DNA of 64,000 nt, taken from Metarhizium brunneum. Its lineage: Eukaryota > Ascomycota > Sordariomycetes > Hypocreales > Clavicipitaceae. Under the pieces are notes generated by a model, which saw only the letters and a list, made by a program, of their open reading frames with translations, was not told where the DNA came from and did not search any database. Made by a program: the position numbers and the translations under genes. The stretch spans positions 1,364,001 through 1,428,000 of the forward strand of contig NC_089425.1 in assembly GCF_013426205.1 (NCBI RefSeq), written 5' to 3'. Of this stretch, positions 48,035 through 58,951 are shown in pieces (position 1 is the first letter of the stretch; the number at the start of each line of letters is the position of its first letter).

Positions 48035-50829
48035 TCAGCTCCCTCGCTCATCACCATCCACCTCTCCACCCCCGTCACAGCTCACCTCCATCGCAAACTC
48101 TGCCTCCATCGCAAAGTCGGCATACACAGCCCGGCCCGCGCACCCTGCAAACCTAATCTCCCCCGCGTTGCGCGTCGTGCTGCCCCTCTGCTGGAACTCG
48201 ACCGCGTGGAACTCGTCCTTGAGCCTGGTGAGCGCCGCCAGCGCATCTTCCGGCCAGTGCCTCGAGCCGCTTCTGAGCCGGTCCGCCCTCAGGGCATACC
48301 GCGCGAACTGGGAGTTGGCGGCGAAACCAGCCTCGTCGGCCGACCACGCGTACTCGGCGTTCTCGGACGCGTCGACGGGTCTCGTCAGCTCCTGGTTCCG
48401 ATGGAGGCCGAAAATGGGCGCCGCGTTCTTCTTGCCCTTGGTCGGCTCGCCGCCAGCGCCGGGCCCCTTGGATGGGCGCCGTGAGCACGGGGAGACGGCA
48501 ACGACGGAGCCGGGCGACGGCGGTGCATGGGAGGCAAGGCCCGCGCCCTCCTGTTCGCCTGCCTTTTGACTTGCGTCGATGGAAATTAAATTTAGAGGCT
48601 TGATTGCTTCTCCTGGGCTGCCTGTCATGGGCGCCCCTCGGGACTGGCATCGCACTGGGGTGTTTGGCGTCGTGTCAAGTTTCCTTTGCTTCACGGGCGT
48701 TTTCTGCGCCTGCACGCTCTGCCGGCGTCTTTTCCCTGTGCTGCGGCCAGGAGTATAGTCCGAGTCGTCTTCAACAACTTCAATCGGTGCCGGGCCTGGG
48801 AGATCATTAGTGTCTGGTGCTTTCTTGGACGAGGCGCTGGGTGTGCTTACGAGGAGCCCTTGGTCTGCTTACGGGGGCTTTGTTGTCTTCCTGGAGGTAG
48901 TGTTTGAATCTCGACAAGAGTGCCCGTCTGAGCTTTTCGCTGTTTGTGTTGGCCGCGGCAACTGGATTCGAGAGTGCTTCAATCTCTTTCCGAAACTCTC
49001 GTAGGTTACGGGAACCCTGGGCTACTGGCGGCTCCGTGGCCTCTTCTGTGGTATCGTGCTGATCTACACTTGTAGCCGGTGTCTCCCGTCGATTGATCAG
49101 GGACTGATATCCGGCGGACAGCCCGCCGCTGACAACCGCCGATACTTCTAGCCCGGCGGCTGTGCCAAAGAGTCCGCTGTCTTTGTCTTGCACGGCTCCG
49201 CTGGAGTTGATCAAGCTTTGCATCGCTGCCATGGCTGTTGTTGACCTTGCAAACTGGGGTGTCGGAGGCGGTAGATGGTTAGTTTGTGCGCTGGCTGGAT
49301 GAGAACCCTTCCTTGTCATCCCAGCTTCCAGTGCGGTGCCGACAAAAGTGCCAGGCACACATTGCGAAGGCGAGATAGGCATTTGCCCTCCCGCGCTCGT
49401 ACGTACCTCATACGCATTCCCATCCGTAGGCGCGCTTGGCTGGCCATCACGGGCCAGCAGCTGACTTCTTCCGAACAGACTGTCGCTCTCATGCCAGCTG
49501 ATTGGGACAAGGCTAGTCATGTCGCTGAGAATCCCCGAGCGCACATGGCGGTTTCGACGCGGCGTGACGTGGATGCCATCTCGTATAATCTCGTCCTGGC
49601 CGACGTCCTGTACTGAACGCGGGATGACTCTGGGGGCTGTACCGAGGGAAGCGTCGTTTATACAGCATTTTCGATCGCTTTCGTCAGCCATTTTCTCGGC
49701 TTGGGCTATTGCCACGGCCTTGATTTGCTCAATGTCAATGCATCCAGAACGGTGCGCTCTCCCAAGGGACTCTGCGCCCTTGCCCGGGAGCAAAATCGGT
49801 TCCGTGATGTCCAGATAAACAAAGCCGCTCGTGTTCAGGCCCATCCAGCCCTTCAGATCTGCAGCATCGGAATGCAAGCCCCGACGCCTCATATACTCCG
49901 TAGCCTGAACAACATCCCCCTCAGTGATCCTGTCGGTGCTGAGTTCCAGGGGATACAAGGTCATCAAATCGGCGATTTGGCAATTTCTCCTCGCCGCCTC
50001 CGCCGCCAACTGTCGCCACGGGATATTGTCCACATTCCTGTCGTATAGCTCCCAAACCTTGCGCTCTACCAGATACATGGTGAGAAAACGCTCAACCTGG
50101 ACCTTGCCCAGTTCCAAAAGGCCCACCGCCTCCCAGAACGCGTGCTTCTTACACAGTACATGGCACATGGCCCATTGAATACCAGCGGAGAGGTTGTCCT
50201 ACAACAGCTCCTGCTGGCCCAACGGGACGTCTAGCTCGCCACCGCGCGAACCTGCGCCAGACATGTCGGAATACGCGCACGGCGGCTCGTCGTTCGAATC
50301 AGACCCCCACTCGATTTCCTCCCGGACGAGCGGTGCCTCCAAGTCGTCTGGCGACCTGGCCAGGCCCGATTCCATGGGCGGCAGTCTGGCAACAAGAGCC
50401 ATCCTCGGCGATGTCGGAGCCGAAGCTTGTGTGCCTTTTTCGTCGTCAGCTCGGCAAACACGCGGCCACGAGATCGCGGGCCAAAATCGGGAAAAACCTG
50501 GCTCGCTCACCTTGGTCTTGGCGCGAATTCGCACCTCTCAATATTCTTTCCAGCTCTTGCGTCTTTTCGCTGGGGAAGCAGCACTCTCCCATGGCCTTGA
50601 CCAACTCACTTGGTCCCGGGTCCGGATCGTTGAGCGGCCGAGACGGAAACGCGCAGTACTTTCCGAGGCGTGAACTCTGCGGCCGCGCAGAAGATATAGA
50701 AGCCGAAGTGTGATTTCCAGACGGCTTTCGGGGGCGCGCTTCTCCGCCGCCTTCCTTGTCCCTGTTTTTGTAGCGCTGCGGTATGCGGCGCGCCGATGCA
50801 GGTCGGAGGTTGTGTTGGCGAGAAGCCAT
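48035..50829 (-). CDS. Unrecognised 884-codon, probably nuclear protein with one in-frame TAG, three exons
   Basis: Exon 1 50829-50511, intron 50510-50426 (donor GTGAGC, branch GCTGAC), exon 2 50425-48851, intron 48850-48796 (donor GTAAGC, branch CACTAAT, acceptor CCCAG), exon 3 48795-48035. The exons total 2655 nt in one frame, but a TAG stands at 50201-50199, between GQQELL and DNLSAGIQWAMCHVLCKKHA. Both sides read as constrained protein. A consensus intron that removes the TAG while keeping frame was not found (candidates: 30 nt or 129 nt with poor GTCCCG/GTCCGG donors). Thus the gene may carry a nonsense mutation (CAG to TAG is one transition), a base error, or a codon recoded after transcription. 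Content: basic, disordered N-terminus; a helical region around FWEAVGLLELGKVQVERFLT; a long Ser/Thr-rich middle; acidic-basic DDSDYTPGRSTGKRRRQS, likely a nuclear localisation signal. No domain recognised. Confidence 0.68.
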
Positions 50830-51887
50830 TGTGGCGGGTTTTCTCTTGGTTTTGAGAATGAAAGACGGGCCTGAAATCAGGGTGGCTGGGGAGGGGGGGA
50901 GGCGAAAGAGAGAATAGACACATAAAGGGCATACATGCTTGGCAACTTCATGGGTAAGAATACCATGAAAGGGACATGGACGCTTCGTTGTGCGGCTCGC
51001 AGGGGGAAATGTGACGACAAAGTGAATTCACAGTGAACAAAGGGGGGGTGACGGGCACCAGACCCTCTCCGCGCTAGTTCGAGGGACAAGGCGTAATTCT
51101 CCTAGTAGATGAAGATTGGATGAAGATTTCACGGCTTGATCATCCAGGCACGCACGCACAATCATTTTTCTGGAACACGGATCACTGAGGGCATTGTTCA
51201 CGGCGGATATAGGCCCGTCGACACGCCCCAGGCTGAATGGCAAGGCCGTGCACTGATACTGAGAAATAGACGGGTATTTATGTAGCACCTTATGAACATA
51301 TTGACGCCATCAAACATGTGCCTTTGACCGCTTTGTCACTCCATTCTCGGGATGCGGCAACAACGGCCTTGCCCCGTTGTGTTTCCACACAAACCTTGAC
51401 AAAGCATCGCGCGCACAACCAACGGTGGATGAAATCACATGTTTTATGCAGCATGCCCAAGCAGACTTCAGGCCTCAGCTTCACTTGTCCGGAGTTACGG
51501 TCCGTATCGAGCAATCAGTCTGGTATCTTCTCAATTTGCCTACCACGCTTGCCGGCGTCACATGGGCTTGTTAACAAGACATTTCACGTTTCTTCACCAA
51601 AAATGGCAGATAGCATGTCCATCAAGATGATACAGGACAGAAAGTCCAACCCTGTCGTCAAATTCTAATCAAACTATACTCGCCTTAACTCCATTGAGTT
51701 CCTTATGTTATTACAGGGGTATCTCCATATGTTTATGCCGTCCAGAACGCCTGCCACAAAGGTAATGTTGATTTTGCTTGCCCTGACGCGTGACCTTCAT
51801 GATCAATGCCTTGGGTTCCACGAATTCCAAAATCAAGCCTGCATGGTTGGTATCGCTCAGACCCCAAACCTCGACCAGATGCGGTTG
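50830..51887. other. Intergenic stretch
   Basis: Between two minus-strand genes; it should contain the promoter of the 884-codon gene and the 3' end of the phosphatase-like gene. No additional gene recognised. Confidence 0.45.
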
Positions 51888-53003
51888 CTAATTACCATGC
51901 ATGGCATCAGCAAACGGTGCGAACGGGCCCCGGTCAATAAACCTGTCCAGGTCCGCCGAGGAAGCTCCTCCAGTGTCCTGACAATCATCCTCATTCACAT
52001 CCATCATGTCATCCAATCCCCTCTTTGGCGCCGAGGCCCCGGCTCCCATTGCAGAACCTTTTCCATGTTGGCCGAGCCCAGGCTTCGCCACTTCTAGGCC
52101 CTGGTGGTGTGCATGCTGGGCAACCGCCGAGCTTGCTGAAAGGATATCTCCCCACGACTGCAAAATGCGCTTTAAATCCTCGTCAAATGCGCAACAGACT
52201 CTCTGCAAGCTAATGAATTGCAACGCCGTCACCACATCCTTGCGAAACACGGACATGACGTATGCCGCAACAATAGCTGGTGACCAGTCCATCCCCGTAG
52301 CGCACGTAACCAACACTTTGCCCCGACGGAAACTGCTAGATGGCGCAATGATGCCGTCCATCTCGCATACGTCTCTCTCGCTGTCGGTAGGCCGAGGGTG
52401 GTCTCTACCCAACAAATGATCGTTTATCAGTTGCACCGCCCTAGGAAACGTACGAATGAGGTCGTGCAGGCCGTTCACATCTATATACTCCACAGATATC
52501 TTCAGTTCATTTTTGGCCGTCTTTGCGGAAGATGATTCCATGGCGGTGAAGTGCCATGGGCGCACAATGAGTATCATAGTAATACCCTCCCGCTCTAGAA
52601 AGGCATGATCGCGCATAACGGAATTTGGACCGAGATAGAGAAAGTCCAGAATGGCCTGCGCCTGATAGCGATTACCATACACCCAAAGATCGGAAGAATC
52701 CTGCGCGACTTGTCTCTCATTTCGAGTGATGATTTGTATATCGTTCAACTGGCTCGGGTCCCCATCTTGTAACGGCGGCAGGAGCTCCATGGCGCATTCA
52801 GGGTCCGCAGACCACTTAGGCGGAGGTATGTGAATAGACGGAGGGCTCGGGGCATGGTAGGAGTAGGGCGCGGATCGAGTCGCGTTTGCGCATAGCGAGA
52901 ACGGATCCAGCTGCTCCCGTGATGAAGTGATGTCGGGCGACATGGCAGCGAGGCTGTGTTCGACGCGTGAGGAAAGAGGAAGCTGATGATTTTGCGACAG
53001 CAA
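51888..53003 (-). CDS. Dual-specificity phosphatase-like protein with degenerate active site (STYX-like)
   Basis: Single exon of 371 residues from Met 53003; Met at 52943 (MSPDITSSRE) is an alternative start. The first ~110 residues are disordered, rich in Pro and Ser. The phosphatase-like domain begins at QAQAILDFLYLGPNS, the 'I...L(Y/F)LG' opening of dual-specificity phosphatases, and continues to LKRILQSWGD. The signature loop reads LVTCATGMDWSPAIVAAYVM: the cysteine (residue 234) is kept, but the preceding His is Thr and the invariant Arg of C-x5-R is Trp 240, followed by the usual Ser. Without this Arg phosphate binding should be lost, so it is probably a pseudophosphatase that binds phosphoproteins, as known for STYX proteins. 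The C-terminal 80 residues are acidic and low-complexity. Intact frame, ordinary composition. Confidence 0.78.
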   Translation of the reverse strand: MLSQNHQLPLSSRVEHSLAAMSPDITSSREQLDPFSLCANATRSAPYSYHAPSPPSIHIPPPKWSADPECAMELLPPLQDGDPSQLNDIQIITRNERQVAQDSSDLWVYGNRYQAQAILDFLYLGPNSVMRDHAFLEREGITMILIVRPWHFTAMESSSAKTAKNELKISVEYIDVNGLHDLIRTFPRAVQLINDHLLGRDHPRPTDSERDVCEMDGIIAPSSSFRRGKVLVTCATGMDWSPAIVAAYVMSVFRKDVVTALQFISLQRVCCAFDEDLKRILQSWGDILSASSAVAQHAHHQGLEVAKPGLGQHGKGSAMGAGASAPKRGLDDMMDVNEDDCQDTGGASSADLDRFIDRGPFAPFADAMHGN

Positions 53004-53982
53004 AGCAGATCAGAGTAGCAGGATGGCCAACGCGAGCTGGAGACGCGTTGGCGACGCGCACTTTGTACCGGACTAGTAACTATGACTGGTGCGCCTGCAA
53101 ATGCTCAGTGTAACTCAGTCGGTTCATTCGGACGAGATCGCAGGATCGTTTAGAAAATGCATTGGACAATGGGTGCGGTCGATGGTTAGCCAGAGGGGAC
53201 CAAAATGCAAACAAAAGAGGCCTTAAAAGTATTGGAAAGAAGAGACATGAACCAGTGACATTTAAAACAGACAGTGGGGCTGGGGCTGGAGCTGGAGCTA
53301 GAGCTGGTCGCCTGTGTCAGCTCAATAAGCTACCTACTAGGTACCTAGGTAGGTATGTACAGTGGGTGTACATATGTACCGTCGACATGTAGACACGCGT
53401 AGCTTTATTCCACCAAACAAAAGAAAGAGCAAGTCGCCACGACTTGGGAAAGTTGACATTGAAGACAACAGGGAAGGGCTGAGAGGAAAACCAAGCCTGG
53501 GCATTTCCAAACATGCAAGGATAAATGATGCTTCTGCATCTCATCACATGTGCTCCGTCATCAGTCGCGTTTGCAAGAACCGCGCCACCAAACCTCGTCA
53601 TGCAGCTCATGTTGCTTGGTGCCAAGTACTAGCCTGAGAGCCAATCGCACATGCAGCCTCATCCCGAACTTGCCGTTTTCTTTCGCACCGCACGTCATTA
53701 AACCGCCGTTTTCATTGCCGCCCAACTCTTCTAAAGACAACATGAGCAGCTATCAATGCAGGAGTAAGAGGTAAGAAGAGTAGTGTACAAGCATATCCAC
53801 TGTCCATGTATGTGACAGCTTTAAGTAAACAAGGGGAGTTTTATAAGAGATACTTTTGTCCACCCCAGATCCTCAACGCCTTTCAATGCATCCATTATGC
53901 AAAACCAAGAGTATCCATCGTACCCTCTTCAGATGTACAATACACGCCGTTTTGGCCGGTTTCTAACAAATTAACACACACT
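53004..53982. other. Intergenic stretch with palindromic TACCTAGGTA motif
   Basis: No gene recognised. CTACCTACTAGGTACCTAGG followed by TAGGTATGTA lies around 53330-53357 and shares its core with the palindrome at 1022-1037. GGAGCT-type hexamers (GCTGGGGCTGGAGCTGGAGC) repeat at 53279-53308. The last ~100 nt should be the 3' untranslated region of SUV3. Confidence 0.45.
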
Positions 53983-56389
53983 TTACATTGATCCAACCTC
54001 GATTGGCTTTTCATGCTGCCCCCCTCCGCTGAGCTTCTCGCCCTTCCCGGACGATGCGGGAAGTTGAGCGTCATCCTGCTCGTGCTCATGCTCCAGTTCA
54101 TGACCTTCGTCTTCACCAATCGCTTTTCGGCTGATATCGCGAGAGCGAGCCTGTCGCCGCTTGTTCTTCCGCTTGTGCTCGAGCTGTTCTTCTGTGAAAT
54201 CAAGACGATCTAGTGTGGTAATGAGTTTCTCTTCGACCAGATGTCGCACGTGGAAGGCCAGTGCTTGGCTTGCAAACATGCCGGCGTATCGGTAGGATAG
54301 CCATAGGTATTGATTGATTGCGACATGCAGCGCCTCCAGTTTGGATAGGTATTCCTGGGACCCGCCTGGATAGTCTTCCATCTTGACCTCCAAGAACTCG
54401 AGTGGTATTTCTTTAATAGAAAGCAGGTCACCGGCCGAATTGTGGCCAACAACTCGCGCAAGAGCGCGCAAGACATCAACAGCGCCTTCCGCTCGCAATG
54501 CCACGGGCAAGTAGCAGAATGTCAGGCGGTCGTAAATCGTGAGCGGGAGGTCTTGGATAATGTCGGCGATTTCCAGGACATCACTGCTGATATTCAAGCG
54601 ATATCTTGGCCCGACAGTCGCTGCAGCCTTGATTCGCATCAAGATGAATGACAAGGGTGTGTCTGGTGGGAAGTAAGATGCAAATCGCTCCACGATGCCG
54701 GCTGGCGGCTGTATGCTGGCATATTCAATGTCGTTGACCTTTTTCTGAAAAGCTCTCTCAACATTGCGAAGATCGGCTTGGTCCATTGTTGTTACCAGGC
54801 CGACCTTTTCCTTCTCGGCTTCCTCAGCATTCACGCCCACGGCGCTTTGCGCAGTTCTATATCGTCCTGCACGACCGCCAATTTGCTTGATTTCAGGATA
54901 CGTGAGCAGTCTGTTCTGGTTGCCATCAAACTTGGTGATTGATTCGAGCACCACTCGGCGAATTTCGAGGTTCAAGCCCATACCAATCGCATCACTGGCA
55001 ACAATAAAGTCGTAGTCATTGTTCGGGTCGTTGAACAAGGCTGCTTGTTGCACCCGAACTTCAGGTGGCAATGACCCGTAGATAATCGCACATCTTCGAC
55101 CAGTCGCGGTCTCAACGTTTCGTTTCAAGACATGGAGTGATAGCCGACTGAAGGCAACTATTGCATCGCCTTTTTGCAGGTTGCTGTAGTCACCCTTGAT
55201 GGCAGAATCCATCGTCTTGAGTGGACTGAGCCGTTCATAGCGATGAACAACACACTTGTCGCCGATGCTGGCACAAAGCGCCTGCAAAAGGGGCACAGTC
55301 CGATCCTCGCCGCACAAATGCACCTCCTTGGCTTGTACACCTAGCACTGCGGTTGTCCAAGCATTCCCACGCTCGGGGTCGGCAATCATCTGGATCTCAT
55401 CAATGACAGCAACATCGAACTTTGTATTCAACGGGACCATTTCTACGGTGCAGCTTGAGAAATATTGGTCCGTGTCCTCGGGTATGCGAATTTCCTCGCC
55501 AGTGATCAAGGCGCACGGGCGACCTTTGGCCGTGAGTCTTTGATACACTTCCGTAGCCAATAATCGCAGGGGTCCTGCATAAACGCCCATCTTGGAGTTT
55601 TCAAGCGCTTTGAGAGCATTGTAAGTCTTTCCGGAATTCGTTGGACCAACGTGCACGTGGATGGTGCGCTGCATGGTGCGCGTCGCCGGAAACCACTCGT
55701 GAGGAAACCGGAAATCTAGGAGGCGCCTTTGGTTGTCTTCCAGCTCCTTGGAGAAGGTTTGTCGAACCACGAAGGACTGGAAAGAATACTGGAGTTCCTT
55801 TGTTAAGCCCTTGATGTCTCGGGTGATGAACGCATCTCGCAGGTTCCAAAACAAGGGGTTCTTGTCACGCCGGGTGACGTTTTGTTCTGCAAGTAGAAAG
55901 GCATGGTCTATCGCATTCATGAATAGAGCCGCTTGTCTGTTCAACTCATCTTCTGCTATACCTTGGCCTGCTGGCTGTGACGCTGAACGATTGTTGAGCA
56001 CGACCTGCAGCCGATGGAGGACTGTGGATCGAAATACGCCGTGGCGACCAGTGTACTTCTTACCAACACCGAGCCTTAACCTGCTTTTCGGATCATGCCC
56101 TTGGCTCACCTGTTCATTACGGTTGCGGTCAGTCATCTGCTTGCTAGGGGATGTTGACTAAAATTGAGCATACTGAGTTCGCGCGAGAGCGAGCAACGAC
56201 CTTTGAAGCAGGTCTCGGTTCGTGCTTCGGACTGCTGGCGGCCTTATCGAAAGACAGTTTCTTTTTCACTGCCTTCTTTTTGGCTGAGCCCCCCAATCCG
56301 ATGGGCGGAGTCGTCGACGCAGCCCGACATTGAATGTTGTTGTGAAGCCTGCAGGCTCTCCAGGCCACTTGTCGGGACAGGTGTATCAT
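53983..56389 (-). CDS. SUV3: SUV3, mitochondrial ATP-dependent RNA helicase, two exons
   Basis: Exon 1 starts at ATG 56389 with MIHLSRQVAWRACRLHNNIQ, an Arg-rich, acid-free mitochondrial presequence. An intron follows, ending with GCAG directly before ATG 56136. The donor is either GTATGC (37-nt intron, very short) or GTCGTT further upstream (64 nt); both keep the frame. In the 717-residue second exon the helicase core shows Walker A VGPTNSGKT (about 163-171), DEIQ (246-249), GSLPPEVR (about 354-361) and QIGGRAGRYR (about 418-427). The SUV3-specific C-terminal region with 'LPLTIYDRLTFCYLPV' and a 'YRYAGMFA' helix follows. SUV3 is the RNA helicase of the mitochondrial degradosome and works with the exoribonuclease Dss1 in fungi. 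The last 60 residues are a charged, disordered tail (HELEHEHEQDDAQ). Full length, intact. Confidence 0.95.
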
Positions 56390-57034
56390 GTCCCCTGCCG
56401 TTGTAATTCAACAAACATTCTTTTGTGTCTCATTCGATATGATCAAGGCAATTCGGTGAAAGGAAGACGTGGCTCATGCAGCAACAATGAGGTGCAAACC
56501 CATGGCATCAAAGCTTCTCCTTTGTTGGCCTCATACACGATGCGACCAGCAATCAAGACCAAAAATTGTCTCACGTGACCGACTTTGTCCTCATACGCCC
56601 CACAAACGCCACCGGGCGGGCAAATTGAACAGTCAATGCTAGCACACAAGCACCGTTACTCCATCATGCTCTGTGTACCGTGTGCCCTTTGCCGTTGATT
56701 GTTCGAGGAAAGATGACGTCGTGTAGTTTGGGGGTTTTTTAGTTGTTTATCTGTTTAATAAAAGATCCATGCACCCCTGACTTGCGATCGCATGCCTACC
56801 TAGTGCGTATATACATGAATATGCTCTCCCGACATCTCACCTAGCTACTGAGAAAGTTCTTGCCATCCCGCACAACCATCAACATACCGACTTACAACAC
56901 AAAAAGTCATCCAGCAAGGACAAGACGGCGACCTCTTCTAGTATGCTTCACCAGGCACCCTCATTCATCTTGTTTTGCATTAGCTCTAACGTGCCGGATA
57001 TCAATGTAGCTCCAAGACTACCGACTTTTCCAAG
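56390..57034. other. Divergent promoter region of SUV3 and the R-SNARE gene, with a probable 5'-UTR intron
   Basis: Only two promoters are expected here. On the plus strand an intron-like segment runs from GTATGC at 56941 to CAATGTAG ending at 57009, with CTCTAAC as branch point, placing a 69-nt intron in the leader of the R-SNARE transcript. Confidence 0.5.
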
Positions 57035-57376
57035 ATGCCCTTTGATCGCACCGAGTCGCGTCAGCAGGAAACAGACAAATTGATCAATGCTGATGGGAAT
57101 AGAGCATTGGCCCCACTAAAACAAGGGATAGAAGATGCTAAAAACATCGTAAACGAAAATCTCACCAACGTAAAGGCACGAAGCGACAATCTTGATGTCC
57201 TTAACAACCAAACGGCTGCACTGGCAGAATCCTCAAGTCAATTTAAGAGGCGGGCGACGGATGTGAAGAGTCGAATGCGGTGGAAAGATCGAAAGATGGG
57301 GATTTGTTTGGCTGTTGGGATTATCATAATCATAGCACTCATTGTTGCTCCTATTGTAGGTTCCATTCGTCATTGA
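57035..57376 (+). CDS. R-SNARE of the VAMP/synaptobrevin (Snc) type, 113 aa
   Basis: Small single-exon gene. Residues 1-25 are a short polar N-terminus without a longin domain. The SNARE helix spans about residues 27-85 with heptad hydrophobics. Its central 0-layer residue is Arg 49 in NVKARSDNLD, aligned with 'KVAERGERLD' of Snc1/VAMP, which marks it as an R-SNARE. The juxtamembrane WKDRKM resembles the WKDMKM of synaptobrevins. A single membrane anchor (about 89-108, AVGIIIIIALIVAPIVG) ends the protein. Length is that of yeast Snc1/Snc2, which work in secretion and endocytic recycling. The SNARE sequence departs from the highly conserved fungal Snc consensus at many positions (for example QFKRRATDVKSRM), so this is likely a second, divergent paralogue. 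Probable 5'-UTR intron upstream. Confidence 0.85.
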   Translation: MPFDRTESRQQETDKLINADGNRALAPLKQGIEDAKNIVNENLTNVKARSDNLDVLNNQTAALAESSSQFKRRATDVKSRMRWKDRKMGICLAVGIIIIIALIVAPIVGSIRH

Positions 57377-57968
57377 TGGATGAGGTCGATGGTACTCCGT
57401 ACAAATGCTACTGGCAAAGGACACCTGGGAAGGGGGTGGGCGAATTGGTGCAGCAAAGTCATGACTACAATGCTTGTTTTTCTTTTTTGCTTTTTTTGTT
57501 GTTGTTTTTTGTCTTCGAATCTCTGATGGAGCGTTCAATGTTGCATTTGGTTAGAAGCAAGGGTCTAACAGCACCCGTATCCGGCTCGGTGGTACTCTCA
57601 CACAGTCATTGTATTATTACTTGTCAGCAGGTGAAGATGCGATTTCTTTACCGGTAGTCGTCTAGCTATTGAAAACGCCTTTATTCACCGGCGAATCGCA
57701 CTGCAAACTTTACACTTGTTTCGAGTCGCCTCAGTGTCACGACTCCAGGCATGTTCTAAATTGACCTCCAGTACCCACGACTAAAAGGACCTACACCCAC
57801 TATAGATCCCCTCACACCCAAGACTCGTGAATGGCTCGGCGGGCTCACTCTTTTTACTAGGTGCGCCCATCGCCCTATAATATACTATATTTGCACCAGA
57901 CTCTTGTTATATATATTCTGCAATCAAATATATTTTCTTGCCACAAAGTATACACTACTATATTGTAT
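57377..57968. other. 3' region of the R-SNARE gene and intergenic DNA
   Basis: T-rich stretch at 57477-57515 may belong to the 3' end of the SNARE transcript. No gene recognised. Confidence 0.4.
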
Positions 57969-58454
57969 TTATACAAGTATTCTTGTGGGACGCGAGCCCG
58001 CCGCACAAGTCACCAAGACTCCGCGACTAGATCCTCCAAAAGACCCGGCGCCGTGCTCAGCCAGCCTCGGCAAACACAATTCCAACTTTCTATCCCACGC
58101 AGAGTCCATTAGACACACTGTGCCACCAAAAAACACGTCCTCATTGCCATTAAACCTCGCATTGTTCACACTCCACGCCACCAGTTTATCCGCCCCCCTC
58201 AAAGGCCCAAAGCCTCGTTACAACTTGGGACTATTAGTCCCGTCCTTCTGAACCTCCTGATACACGTACCCGTGCGCAACAGGATTATTGACCCCTCCTG
58301 CCCACGGCCCTAACGAGGCAGGCGATTTGCGCAGTCTCTCTGTGAAAAATACCGGGTGTCTCGTTGACGAGTTGTGCGAGTAGTGTTTATCCCATGCTGC
58401 TTGGAGAGCAGGCGAGCTGGTGGGTTGTGCGGGAGGGACGGTTGCGAATCCCAT
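57969..58454 (-). pseudogene. Possible protein gene with one in-frame TAA, or a two-exon gene
   Basis: From Met 58454 the frame reads MGFATVPPAQPTSSPALQAA, then WDKHYSHNSSTRHPVFFTER and LGPWAGGVNNPVAHGYVYQE, and stops at TAA 58217-58215 side. The same frame continues for another 70 codons (GFGPLRGADKLVAWSVNNAR, DVFFGGTVCLMDSAWDRK). Both halves have balanced, protein-like composition. An intron from GTACGT (in HGYVYQE) through the branch ACTAAT to an AG before GGCTTTGGG could remove the stop, but the frame fit is not clean. I recognise no family. It could equally be a chance frame. Confidence 0.3.
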
Positions 58455-58951
58455 TTTGGGGCAGGGAATCAAGTCGCTTGCATTTGCGAATGGACTCGGA
58501 CGAAATGACCGGGAGGGAAAAATGACAGTATGTCAAAATTTGTAGTTGTTTGTATGAGATGGTTGGACGCCTCACATGCGACGTGAAGATCGGTTATGGC
58601 GTTGACGGAAGATGGGGGGCGTCCATGTGCCGAGGCGCAACATGACTAAGCTTCGGTTGTGACGGTAGTGAATTGACACACCCAACGGATGAGCATCAAC
58701 TTGCCACTTCATAGACATGCATTTTTTTGATACCTAGTGTACAGATTCAATCCAAACCTCCGTGTTTCCTGTGAAATAACGTCCCTTCGGCTGCTGGAAA
58801 TGTATGTCAAGGTGGACCAATACATGCCGCATTGTAAACCCCAACGCAAGTATATGTACGAATTGCCACGCCTGTATGATATGTACGTCAGCCAAGTTGC
58901 GCCGCCAACCGTTAGTCCCTTCAAATTCATTCATTACCCCAAAATGGCGTT
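58455..58951. other. Intergenic stretch
   Basis: No gene recognised; includes the expected 3' end of the MAD1 transcript. Confidence 0.4.
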
